Shown: one piece after another, positions 49,674-56,709 of the stretch
How the letters are laid out: the number at the start of each line of letters is the position of its first letter
Numbering within the stretch: the stretch's first letter is position 1
Assembly (NCBI RefSeq): GCF_024584435.1
Contig: NZ_CP102197.1
Location: forward strand, 434,001-498,000
Reading direction: 5' to 3'
Origin: Schaalia odontolytica
GTDB lineage: Bacteria; Actinomycetota; Actinomycetes; Actinomycetales; Actinomycetaceae
Length of the DNA stretch: 64,000 bases
The notes under the pieces: generated by a model
Seen by the model: the letters and a program-made list of their open reading frames with translations, nothing else
What the model was told of the DNA's origin: nothing
The model's database searches: none
Translations under genes and position numbers: made by a program

Positions 49674-49775
49674 GTGGATGTGATGTATCACTGCCCTGCG
49701 TGCGGATTCGATGGGCACCGGGCAGAGCACGTAGAGTGGGGTCTGGAGAATGCCCTGAGCAGGGCGTGGATATGA
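49674..49775 (+). CDS. Possible 33-residue single zinc-knuckle peptide
   Basis: GTG 49674 (or ATG 49683) opens a 33- (or 30-) residue frame reading VDVMYHCPACGFDGHRAEHV and ending AWI. CxxC plus two His could hold a metal. It begins 2 nt after the preceding stop and ends 9 bp before the next gene. Weak start context; may be real or chance. Confidence 0.3.
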   Translation: MDVMYHCPACGFDGHRAEHVEWGLENALSRAWI

Positions 49776-49784
49776 GGAGCAACC

Positions 49785-51365
49785 GTGGAATTTCTTAAGC
49801 GATACGTGGCGGCGGCGTCGATGCTCGTTGTCGCTCTCGTATGCGCCCTCGTCGGACTGCTCGGCTTGACCGTCTTCCGGCCTCCGACACAGCAGGTGTC
49901 CTCGGTCGATTCGGCGACTGATCTGATCATGACGCGCGGCAACGTACTGTCGATCGTCAAGGATGATGTGACGGTAACCGCGACGTCGAAGTCCGGCGCG
50001 CCGGTCACGCTCAGCATCGGCACGACGCAGGACGTCAAGGGCTGGATTGGCGACGCTGCCTACACCGAGGTCATCGGTGTGGAGTCTGATCGTTCAAAGC
50101 TCAAGGCCGAGTCGCACGACGCCGCGTCGTCGCCGGACGCGCACGTCGCCCAGCCCGGTGCGCAGGCCGACGTGCAATCCGGAGCACAGCCCCTCAAGGA
50201 TCCCACCTCGGCGGAGCTCGTTGCGCAACTGGCGTCCTCCGACATGTGGTTCAAGAAGGCGAGCGGCGAGGGGAGCGTCAGCCTGGACTTGGAGAACGTT
50301 CCCACGGGACGCTCCGTTTTGGCGGTTTCGGCCGCCGGAGCCGGTGACCTGACGCTGACGCTGACCTGGAAGGTCGAGCAGACCAACACGCTCGCCATCA
50401 TTGCATTCCTCACGGCCTGCGTCTTCGCACTCATCGCCCTCGCGCTCTTCCTGACCCGCTGGCAGCTCCTGCGCCTGCGCAAGATCCGTGCCGCGCGCAT
50501 CGAAGAACGCCGCAAGGCCGACTCGTTGGAGACCGCGTCGATCAACTCCGCGGCGGTCGCCCAACGCGTGGCCGCTCACCGCGATTCCTCGCCCGTCCCC
50601 GCCGAACAGCGTGAGGACGAGGCGCCCAAGGCCCGCGACGAGTCCGCGCAGCGGAGTCAGAGGACGTCGGGGGAAGGCTGGGGGGCAGCGGTCTTCGCCG
50701 CGACGCCCACCCGCAGCGAGCCGACCGAACCCGCCGTCGAGGACACGATCGTTCGCGAGGTGCCCTCCGGATCGGACCGTGCGCACACCCCGGAGGCCGC
50801 CGGGCTGCCCGAGGACACGATCGTTCGTGAGGTGCCCTCCGGGTCGGACCGTGCGCACACCCCGGAGGCCGCCGGGCTGCCCGAGGACACGATCGTTCGT
50901 GAGGTCCCGCAGGACACCGTCGTACGCGAGGTGCCCGCAGGCTCCCCAAGCGACGCCGCCGCGACCCACGATGACGCCGCCACCACCGGCGCGGAGTACA
51001 CTCCCGACCCGCTGACCGACACGATGGAGCGTCGCGGACGCCACGGGCTGGCGCAGGGACCGATCGACCAGGATCCGCCCGAGCGAGCGACCACCGACAC
51101 CGGCGTCATCGACCTGTCAGGCATCCGAGGCGGGCGCACCCTGCCGTCGCGCCGCGCGCTGCGCGAAGCGCGCAACAACGGGGAGCAGGTCCTCGTCGTC
51201 GACGGCCAGGAGTTCAACACCGGCCTCATTCCGGTCACGCGCCCCCGCGACGCCGAGCAGGCCCCCGCACCGACGTCAGCCCCCGACGACGACGCGTCGG
51301 CAACCGGGGGGTGGACCTCCATCATGTCCGGCTGGCTCAAGGACCGGGAGGAGGGGACCCGATGA
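49785..51365 (+). CDS. Two-TM protein with long disordered cytoplasmic tail containing tandem DTIVREVP repeats
   Basis: 526 residues. TM 1 (8-31), an extracellular domain (about 32-205, Val/Ser/Thr-rich), TM 2 (206-230) and a 295-residue acidic, Pro/Ala/Thr-rich tail. Within the tail, a 24-residue unit (EDTIVREVPSGSDRAHTPEAAGLP) occurs twice and its first part twice more. The tail ends with a more ordered segment, GGRTLPSRRALREARNN...NTGLIPVTRP. I recognise no domain. GTG start with GAGGAG RBS. The lipoprotein gene overlaps its stop. Confidence 0.7.
   Translation: MEFLKRYVAAASMLVVALVCALVGLLGLTVFRPPTQQVSSVDSATDLIMTRGNVLSIVKDDVTVTATSKSGAPVTLSIGTTQDVKGWIGDAAYTEVIGVESDRSKLKAESHDAASSPDAHVAQPGAQADVQSGAQPLKDPTSAELVAQLASSDMWFKKASGEGSVSLDLENVPTGRSVLAVSAAGAGDLTLTLTWKVEQTNTLAIIAFLTACVFALIALALFLTRWQLLRLRKIRAARIEERRKADSLETASINSAAVAQRVAAHRDSSPVPAEQREDEAPKARDESAQRSQRTSGEGWGAAVFAATPTRSEPTEPAVEDTIVREVPSGSDRAHTPEAAGLPEDTIVREVPSGSDRAHTPEAAGLPEDTIVREVPQDTVVREVPAGSPSDAAATHDDAATTGAEYTPDPLTDTMERRGRHGLAQGPIDQDPPERATTDTGVIDLSGIRGGRTLPSRRALREARNNGEQVLVVDGQEFNTGLIPVTRPRDAEQAPAPTSAPDDDASATGGWTSIMSGWLKDREEGTR
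50739..50906 (+). repeat. 72-bp tandem repeat in the two-TM protein gene
   Basis: Unit 1 50739-50810, unit 2 50811-50882 (2 mismatches), and a truncated third unit from 50883. The repeat is in frame and encodes DTIVREVP with a spacer; a DTVVREVP variant follows. Slipped-strand copy-number change is likely between strains. Confidence 0.85.
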
Positions 51366-52357
51366 AGCGACGCACACTGGCGGCCGCGACCGCGGTCTTG
51401 ATGGCCTCCACGCTTGCGCTGGGCGCGTGCTCTGGCGAGATCGTCGCCCAATCGGGCGATGCCGCTCAGAGCGCCGCCAACCTCGACCTGGAGCGCATCT
51501 CCTCCGTGCTCAGCGACACGGGCACGGCGATGGCTCACGCCGACACCTCAATGAACGCCGCCGACCTGTCGGGGCGCGTCTCGCAGGGGGCGCTGGCGAC
51601 GCGCACCGCGCAGTACGCGCTTGCCTCCGCGTCGGGGCAAACCCCGCTCGCGCTCGACTTCACGCCCTCGTCCCTGGCGATTACGAACTCCGAGTCGTGG
51701 CCCCGGGCGATCTTCAACATCTCCGGCTCCTCCTCGACCGCGCTGCCGGTGCTCCAGGTCTACGTGCAGGAGTCGGCACGCTCGGACTACCAGCTGACCA
51801 ACTACGCGCGCCTCCTGGGAGGAACGCAGCTGACACTGCCGCCCGTGGGAACAGGTTCCGCGTACGTGACCGGCACCTCCGAAGGATTCACGGTGAGTCC
51901 CGAGGCGGCGCTCGCCCAGTACATCACGATGCTCAACTCCGGGACGCAGGATACCTCGCAGTTTGTCGCGGACGAGTTCACGAAGTCCTACTTCTCGATC
52001 ATCGAGGACCTCAACTCCTCGGTCAGCGCGGCCGGCTCTGTCACGCCGGCGGCAACCGCATCCGACTACCCGATCTCGGGCCTCGTCTTGCAGGACGGTT
52101 CGGCCCTGGTCGCCGCGAACTTCAAGTACACCCTGACCTACCAGCGCACTGTCGCCGGGGCCACCATGAGCCTGGGCGGCAACACGGCGGCGCTGAGCCA
52201 GTCGGGAGCAACCGTGGAAGGCAGTGCCGTGGCCAACTACCTGGGCACTGTCATCATGCGCATCCCTTCCAAGAGCGCGGGAGGAACTATTCAGATCGTC
52301 GGCGGCGAACGCTCCATCGCCTCGGTCACGCTGGATCCGTCCAGCAATCCCGGCTGA
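51362..52357 (+). CDS. Predicted lipoprotein of unknown function
   Basis: 331 residues. Basic N-terminus, hydrophobic stretch and lipobox ALGAC with the lipidated Cys at 23. The exported part is Ser/Thr/Ala-rich with beta-strand segments (QTPLALDFTPSSLAITN, VLQVYVQESARSDYQL). No enzymatic motif is visible. ATG start overlaps the two-TM protein gene by ATGA, so the two probably act together at the cell envelope. Confidence 0.72.
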   Translation: MKRRTLAAATAVLMASTLALGACSGEIVAQSGDAAQSAANLDLERISSVLSDTGTAMAHADTSMNAADLSGRVSQGALATRTAQYALASASGQTPLALDFTPSSLAITNSESWPRAIFNISGSSSTALPVLQVYVQESARSDYQLTNYARLLGGTQLTLPPVGTGSAYVTGTSEGFTVSPEAALAQYITMLNSGTQDTSQFVADEFTKSYFSIIEDLNSSVSAAGSVTPAATASDYPISGLVLQDGSALVAANFKYTLTYQRTVAGATMSLGGNTAALSQSGATVEGSAVANYLGTVIMRIPSKSAGGTIQIVGGERSIASVTLDPSSNPG

Positions 52358-52455
52358 GTTTCACCCTTAGCGCACAGTTTGTCCCCGTGGCCTGGCGGCG
52401 CGGGGACGACGCCTATCATCGTCACGTACACACCTGAGTTCACGATAGGACCACG

Positions 52456-53358
52456 ATGAACACCCAGACTCCTGGTCACAACGCGCCCGAGGCGCCCGCG
52501 CCTACACCCGCCGATTCGCACGGCGCTATCGACCTGTCGGCGCGCCTCGCCACGCCCGCTCCCAACGAAGCGGCTCCGACCGGCGAAGGCCTGCACATTC
52601 CGCTCATCACCGCCACCGACGAGGCGGGCTTCCAGGACGTTATGTCGACATCGCAGGCGGTCCCGGTGGTACTCGTCATGTGGTCGTCTCGGTCGCTCGA
52701 GTCGAAGCCAACGCTGGCCATGCTCGAAGAGATCGCACGCGAGCACGCGGGCGCGTTCCAGCTGGTCGAGGTCGACATCGATCAGGCGCCGCAGATCGCC
52801 CAGGCTTTCCAGATCCAGGCTGTTCCCACGGTCGTCGCCCTCCTCGGTGGGCGCCCCGTTCCCCTCTTCCAGGGCAGCGCCGCCAAGGAACAGGTGCTCC
52901 CCGTCGTCTCCCAGCTCCTCGAGGCGGCGGCTCAGATGGGAGTCACCGCGCGCATCGCGGTCGCCGCGGCCGACACCGCCGCTCCCATCCCGCCCGAGCA
53001 CGAGGGTCCCCTGGAGGCTGAGGCGCAGGGACGCCTCGACGACGCGGTCGCGGCCTGGGAGAAGGTCATCGAGCTCAACCCGCGCGACGAGGCGGCGAAG
53101 TCTCACCTGTCGCGCGTGCGCCTGGCCGCCCGTAGCGCGCAGGCCGACGCCACCGACCCCGCGGCTCACGCGGATGCGCTTTTTGCCGCTGGGGACGCAG
53201 CGGGTGCCTTCGATGTGCTGCTTGACCTGCTGGCCGCCGCAAGCGACGATGAGGAGCGCGACGGGCTGCGCCTGCGCCTCCTCGACCTCTTCCGCGTTGC
53301 AGGCTCCACCCCCGAAGTGACCAAGGCGCGCACGCGACTGGCCATGCTCCTCATGTGA
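52456..53358 (+). CDS. CnoX/YbbN-like thioredoxin-fold and TPR co-chaperone without CxxC
   Basis: 300 residues. N-terminal disordered 1-45, thioredoxin fold 46-150, then TPR-like helices. The active-site position reads WSSRSLES, so both thioredoxin Cys are absent; FQIQAVPTVVAL preserves the cis-Pro. This is the YbbN/CnoX architecture, a holdase that passes clients to DnaK/GroEL. The C-terminal part has EAQGRLDDAVAAWEKVIELNPRDEAAK. RBS ATAGGA. A terminator copy follows. Confidence 0.8.
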   Translation: MNTQTPGHNAPEAPAPTPADSHGAIDLSARLATPAPNEAAPTGEGLHIPLITATDEAGFQDVMSTSQAVPVVLVMWSSRSLESKPTLAMLEEIAREHAGAFQLVEVDIDQAPQIAQAFQIQAVPTVVALLGGRPVPLFQGSAAKEQVLPVVSQLLEAAAQMGVTARIAVAAADTAAPIPPEHEGPLEAEAQGRLDDAVAAWEKVIELNPRDEAAKSHLSRVRLAARSAQADATDPAAHADALFAAGDAAGAFDVLLDLLAAASDDEERDGLRLRLLDLFRVAGSTPEVTKARTRLAMLLM

Positions 53359-53396
53359 TCGCGCCGTCGCGCGCTTGGCAGCAAGCGCAGTGCGAA

Positions 53397-53430
53397 CGAG
53401 GCCGGAGCAGGATCGCCTGCCCCGGCCTCG
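53397..53430. terminator. Terminator hairpin, copy 1
   Basis: CGAGGCCGGAGCAGG-ATCG-CCTGCCCCGGCCTCG, 15-bp stem with one mismatch, serving the CnoX-like gene on the plus strand. Confidence 0.75.
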
Positions 53431-53445
53431 TCGTATTGTCCTGGG

Positions 53446-53507
53446 TTAGCGCACCTGCGAGACCGGTGCCAGCCACACGGCGCCCAGCGGGGGAACGCGC
53501 AGCTGCG
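53446..53507 (-). pseudogene. glgB C-terminal fragment (duplicated)
   Basis: On the minus strand this encodes [19 protein letters not shown] and stop, identical to the glgB C-terminus except A to V. It has no start or upstream glgB sequence; it is a by-product of the duplication and not a gene. Confidence 0.85.
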
Positions 53508-53759
53508 GCACGAGGGGAGGAGTCACCGAGCGATCGGTAGAGGACCAAGCGACAGGTCTTGAAATCGCGAGCAGGAGTGCGAACATGCTCCTGACGCGAG
53601 GTTTGTCATGCCTCGGAAGGGCGTGGGGCTCAGTGCTGTGAGGCGGAAGACCTCGGGGGCAGTCACGTACCCGGAGACGAGCGTCGTCGGGACGAGGATG
53701 AGATCCCGGTTACTATACGCAACATCACGCTAATCGCAAAGAGCTTTTAAAGAAAGTGT

Positions 53760-53794
53760 CTTGACAGTGTATAGAATCGCTCGTTACAGTCAAG
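53760..53794 (+). promoter_or_regulatory. Promoter with overlapping dyad
   Basis: TTGACA (53761) and TACAGT (53785) with 18-bp spacing, the best sigma-70-like promoter in the window. CTTGAC...GTCAAG (53760-53765 and 53789-53794) is an inverted repeat over both boxes, a candidate operator. Start site would be near 53797, ~30 nt before the ATG. Confidence 0.65.
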
Positions 53795-53827
53795 ATGACA
53801 GTAAGGTCGGAAGAAGGAATAACTGAC

Positions 53828-53935
53828 ATGAGGATAGCAATGCGCCTATCTTGCTGTGTTGTTCTTATCGTAGGCATGATGGGCGTTGTCGCGCCCGCGA
53901 GTGTTTCGGCACATGCGGTGTTCTCAGCGTGCTGA
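53828..53935 (+). CDS. Putative secreted small peptide (possibly decayed gene)
   Basis: 35 codons with RBS AAGAAGGAA at 8 nt. The product reads as a signal peptide: MRIAMRLSCCVVLIVG, hydrophobic core, then SVSAHA, a likely AxA cleavage site, leaving only VFSAC. After its TGA the same frame stays open for 29 more codons (to 54025), including IGIPNQWTCYNDLESSS, and another frame has CAYYSESGHCVDWYPQ. This looks like a Cys-containing secreted protein broken by a stop or frameshift, or a very short exported peptide. Confidence 0.45.
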   Translation: MRIAMRLSCCVVLIVGMMGVVAPASVSAHAVFSAC

Positions 53936-54088
53936 AGAACTGTGCGTACTACTCGGAGAGTGGACACTGCGTCGATTGGTATCCCCAATCAGTGGACGTG
54001 CTATAACGATCTGGAATCGTCCTCATGAGGATTATCAGATTGCCCAATGTCTGACTTGGTTGGGCTACGTTTCGAGGGGGTGAAACCG

Positions 54089-54259
54089 GTGAAGTGGTTC
54101 ATTATCGCCGCCATCTTCGTTGTCGTCGCCACCTGGTATGGCTGGCATTCGACGCACAGTGAGCTGACGAAGAAGATCGACCGAGAATCCGATCCTGAGG
54201 CCCGGCGCGAACTCATCAAGCTACAGGGACAGATAGACCGGGGGAGGGCGGGCCTCTAA
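54089..54259 (+). CDS. Small single-TM protein
   Basis: 56 residues from GTG 54089, which follows GAGGGGG. KWFIIAAIFVVVATWYGW is a TM helix; the tail (HSELTKKIDRESDPEARRE...) is charged and helical, likely outside or cytoplasmic coil. An in-frame upstream ATG at 54047 would add 14 residues. Located inside the repeat-bounded insert. No family recognised. Confidence 0.5.
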   Translation: MKWFIIAAIFVVVATWYGWHSTHSELTKKIDRESDPEARRELIKLQGQIDRGRAGL

Positions 54260-54285
54260 CCGCCCGACACCCACCATACCCTCGC

Positions 54286-54414
54286 CAGCAAGCGCAGTGC
54301 GAACGAGGCCGAAGCAGGATCGCCTGCCCCGGCCTCGTCGTATTGTCCTGGGTTAGCGCACCTGCGAGGCCGGCGCCAGCCACACGGCGCCCAGCGGGGG
54401 AACGCGCAGCTGCG
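54286..54414. repeat. 129-bp direct repeat, copy 2 (native glgB 3' end)
   Basis: Matches 53379-53507 in 126 of 129 positions and in the same orientation. It contains the real glgB stop and terminator (54304-54337). Confidence 0.95.
54304..54337 (-). terminator. glgB terminator hairpin, copy 2
   Basis: CGAGGCCGAAGCAGG-ATCG-CCTGCCCCGGCCTCG, 15-bp stem with two mismatches, 16 nt past the glgB stop on the minus strand. Confidence 0.7.
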
Positions 54415-56548
54415 CCGACACGGGACGCCCGTTCCACGGCGTATCCTCCGCGATGACGGAGCCGACGTTGACGACACCCGACCCGCCGAACTCTTCGGCG
54501 TCGGTGTTCAGGATCTCTACCCACTCACCGCCGAAGGGCAGGCCCACGCGGTAGCCCTCGTGCGGGTTGCCGGCGAAGTTGGACACGCACACGATGACCT
54601 CGCGGTTGCCCTGCTCATCCGAGCCCTTACGCAGGTAGGAAATCAGGTTATGGTCCCCATCGGAGGCGTCGATCCACTCGAATCCCGTGTAGTCGTCGTC
54701 CCACAGAGCGGGGGAGGAGGTGTAGATGGCGTTGAGCCGCTCGATCAGGTGCGCGACGCCCGCGTGACCCTCCTGGTCCAGGAGCCACCAGTCGAGGGAG
54801 TAGGACTCGTTCCACTCCTGCTCCTGGCCGATCTCCTGACCCATGAAGAGGAGCTGCTTGCCCGGGTGGCTCCACTGGTAGGCGTAGAGCGAACGCAGCC
54901 CGGCGAGCCGCTGCCACTTGTCCCCGGGCATCTTGGAGATGAGGGAGCCCTTGCCGTGGACAACCTCGTCGTGGGAGAGGGGAAGCACGTAGTTCTCGGA
55001 GAACGCGTACACGAGCGAGAAAGTCAGCTCGCCGTGGTGCCACCTGCGATTGACGGGGTCCTCGCTGAGGTAGCGCAGGGTGTCGTTCATCCACCCCATG
55101 TTCCACTTCATGCCGTAGCCCAGGCCACCGCCGCTGGTCGGCGCGGTCACGCCGGGCCACGCGGTGGACTCCTCCGCGATCATCACGATGCCGGGGTGGC
55201 GGCGGTAGGCGGTCGCGTTCGCCTCCTGGATGAACTCGATGGCCTCCAGGTTCTCTCGCCCGCCGTACTGGTTGGGACGCCACTGACCGTCCTTGCGCGA
55301 GTAGTCCAGGTAGAGCATCGACGCCACCGCGTCGACGCGCAGGCCGTCAATATGGAAGTCCTCCAGCCAATACAGGGCGTTGGCGACCAGGAAGTTGCGC
55401 ACCTCGCGGCGACCGAAATTGAACACGTAGGTGCCCCAATCGGGGTGCTCTCCGCGCAGCGGGTCCGGGTCCTCGTAGAGGGGCGTGCCATCAAAGCGCG
55501 CCAGCGCGAAGTCATCCTTCGGGAAGTGCGCGGGAACCCAGTCCAAGATGACGCCGATACCCGCGCGGTGGAAGGCATCAACCAGGTAGCGGAAGTCATC
55601 CGGCGTCCCGTAGCGCGACGTGGGCGCAAAGTAGGAGGTCACCTGGTAGCCCCACGAGCCGCCGAAGGGGTGCTCGGCCAGGGGCATGAACTCGACGTGC
55701 GTAAAGCCCATCTGCTTGACGTAGGGGACCAGCTCGTCGGCCAGCTCGCGGTAGCCCAGGCCCTGACGCCACGAGCCCGCGTGGACCTCGTAGACGGACA
55801 TGGGGCCGGTGTGGACGTTGCGGTCCTTGCGCGTTTCCATCCACTCCTGGTCCCCCCAGGTGTGGAAGTAGTCGGTGACCACCGAGGCCGTGGCGGGGGG
55901 AATCTCCGTGGCGCGGGCGAGCGGATCAGCCTTCTGGAACCAGTTGCCACCCGGACCCTGGATCTCGAACTTGTAGCGCGCGCCCACGCCAACGTCGGGA
56001 ACGAAGATCTCCCACACGCCCGAGGATCCCAGAGAACGCATCGACGTCGTGGAGCCATCCCAGTAGTTAAACTCGCCGACAACGCGCACCGCGCGCGCGT
56101 TGGGGGCCCACACGGCGAAGGCGGTGCCGGAGGTCTCGCCCAGCTCGTCGGTGTAGGTCGTCACGTGCGCGCCGAGAACCTTCCACAGGTTCTCGTGGCG
56201 GCCCTCGGAGATCAGGTAGGTGTCCATCTCGCCCAGGGTCGGCAGGTAGCGGTAGGGATCGTCGCGCACCGTCGTGTCTTCGCCGTAGGTGACGGACACG
56301 CGGTAGGGAGGGATCTCCTTGCCGGGCACGACCGCGACCCAAACGCCGCCTCGCTCGTGGGTGGCGGCGTAGGCTCCCGTGGGCGTGATGATGTCGACGG
56401 CGTCAGCCAGGTGGGCGACCGTGCGAATCGTGACGCCCGTGTCGCCAAGGTGCGCGCCGAGCACGGCGTGTGGCGAGTAGTAGGAGCCTGAGGCAACGGC
56501 GTCGAGGGTGTCGTCATTGACCGGGATCGGCGTAAGTTCGAAGCTCAT
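54353..56548 (-). CDS. glgB: 1,4-alpha-glucan branching enzyme
   Basis: 731-residue GH13 enzyme adding alpha-1,6 branches to glycogen. An N-terminal beta-sandwich and CBM48 precede the barrel; [20 protein letters not shown] (nucleophile Asp near 405), [12 protein letters not shown] (acid Glu near 458) and [15 protein letters not shown] are diagnostic. C-terminal beta domain ends [27 protein letters not shown]. In the GlgE pathway GlgB branches the linear maltose polymer. Its 3' end is the source of the 129-bp duplication. Confidence 0.97.
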   Translation of the reverse strand: MSFELTPIPVNDDTLDAVASGSYYSPHAVLGAHLGDTGVTIRTVAHLADAVDIITPTGAYAATHERGGVWVAVVPGKEIPPYRVSVTYGEDTTVRDDPYRYLPTLGEMDTYLISEGRHENLWKVLGAHVTTYTDELGETSGTAFAVWAPNARAVRVVGEFNYWDGSTTSMRSLGSSGVWEIFVPDVGVGARYKFEIQGPGGNWFQKADPLARATEIPPATASVVTDYFHTWGDQEWMETRKDRNVHTGPMSVYEVHAGSWRQGLGYRELADELVPYVKQMGFTHVEFMPLAEHPFGGSWGYQVTSYFAPTSRYGTPDDFRYLVDAFHRAGIGVILDWVPAHFPKDDFALARFDGTPLYEDPDPLRGEHPDWGTYVFNFGRREVRNFLVANALYWLEDFHIDGLRVDAVASMLYLDYSRKDGQWRPNQYGGRENLEAIEFIQEANATAYRRHPGIVMIAEESTAWPGVTAPTSGGGLGYGMKWNMGWMNDTLRYLSEDPVNRRWHHGELTFSLVYAFSENYVLPLSHDEVVHGKGSLISKMPGDKWQRLAGLRSLYAYQWSHPGKQLLFMGQEIGQEQEWNESYSLDWWLLDQEGHAGVAHLIERLNAIYTSSPALWDDDYTGFEWIDASDGDHNLISYLRKGSDEQGNREVIVCVSNFAGNPHEGYRVGLPFGGEWVEILNTDAEEFGGSGVVNVGSVIAEDTPWNGRPVSAQLRVPPLGAVWLAPASQVR

Positions 56549-56577
56549 GGATGTTCCTTACTCCAGGTGGTGTGAAC

Positions 56578-56595
56578 CGCTCAGTTCACGGGTGT
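56578..56595. promoter_or_regulatory. GTGAAC-N6-GTTCAC inverted repeat upstream of glgB
   Basis: 18-bp dyad ~30 nt upstream of the glgB start, in the glgE-glgB gap (161 bp). TAGACT on the minus strand, some 20 nt further upstream, may be the -10. Candidate operator. Confidence 0.4.
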
Positions 56596-56709
56596 TTGTA
56601 GTCTATCCTCTGCCTGGCAAAAGGGGGAGGTGGGTCTCATTTTGCCGGGCGTTTGAGGCGGCGCGGGAACGTCGGCCTTGCCGGGTTGCACGCCGACGAC
56701 CCGCCGCCG

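Larger units (their letters stand above)
53379..53507. repeat. 129-bp direct repeat, copy 1 (glgB 3' end and terminator)
   Basis: 126 of 129 positions match 54286-54414. The copy holds the glgB terminator hairpin (53397-53430) and the last 62 bp of glgB on the minus strand. It lies just after the CnoX-like gene. Confidence 0.95.
53508..54285. mobile_element. 778-bp foreign-looking insert between direct repeats
   Basis: The DNA between the two 129-bp repeats is visibly AT-richer than the flanks in its middle (about 53700-54060) and carries its own promoter, a secreted-peptide ORF and a small membrane-protein ORF. The first ~190 bp (53508-53700) holds only small hairpins (e.g. CAGGAG-N10-CTCCTG). 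No transposase, integrase or terminal inverted repeats. Integration by recombination, or a duplication that trapped foreign DNA, are both possible. Confidence 0.55.

Noticed and set aside
53725..53988. 87-codon minus-strand frame in the insert
   Set aside because: It runs opposite a promoter, RBS and signal-peptide ORF, has no RBS of its own, and shows no domain.
53828..54025. TGA in the secreted-peptide frame as selenocysteine
   Set aside because: No SECIS-like hairpin directly after the TGA and no selenoprotein homology; a nonsense mutation or a true stop is simpler.
54560..56491. A 643-codon open frame on the plus strand
   Set aside because: Antisense to glgB, no RBS or recognisable domain.
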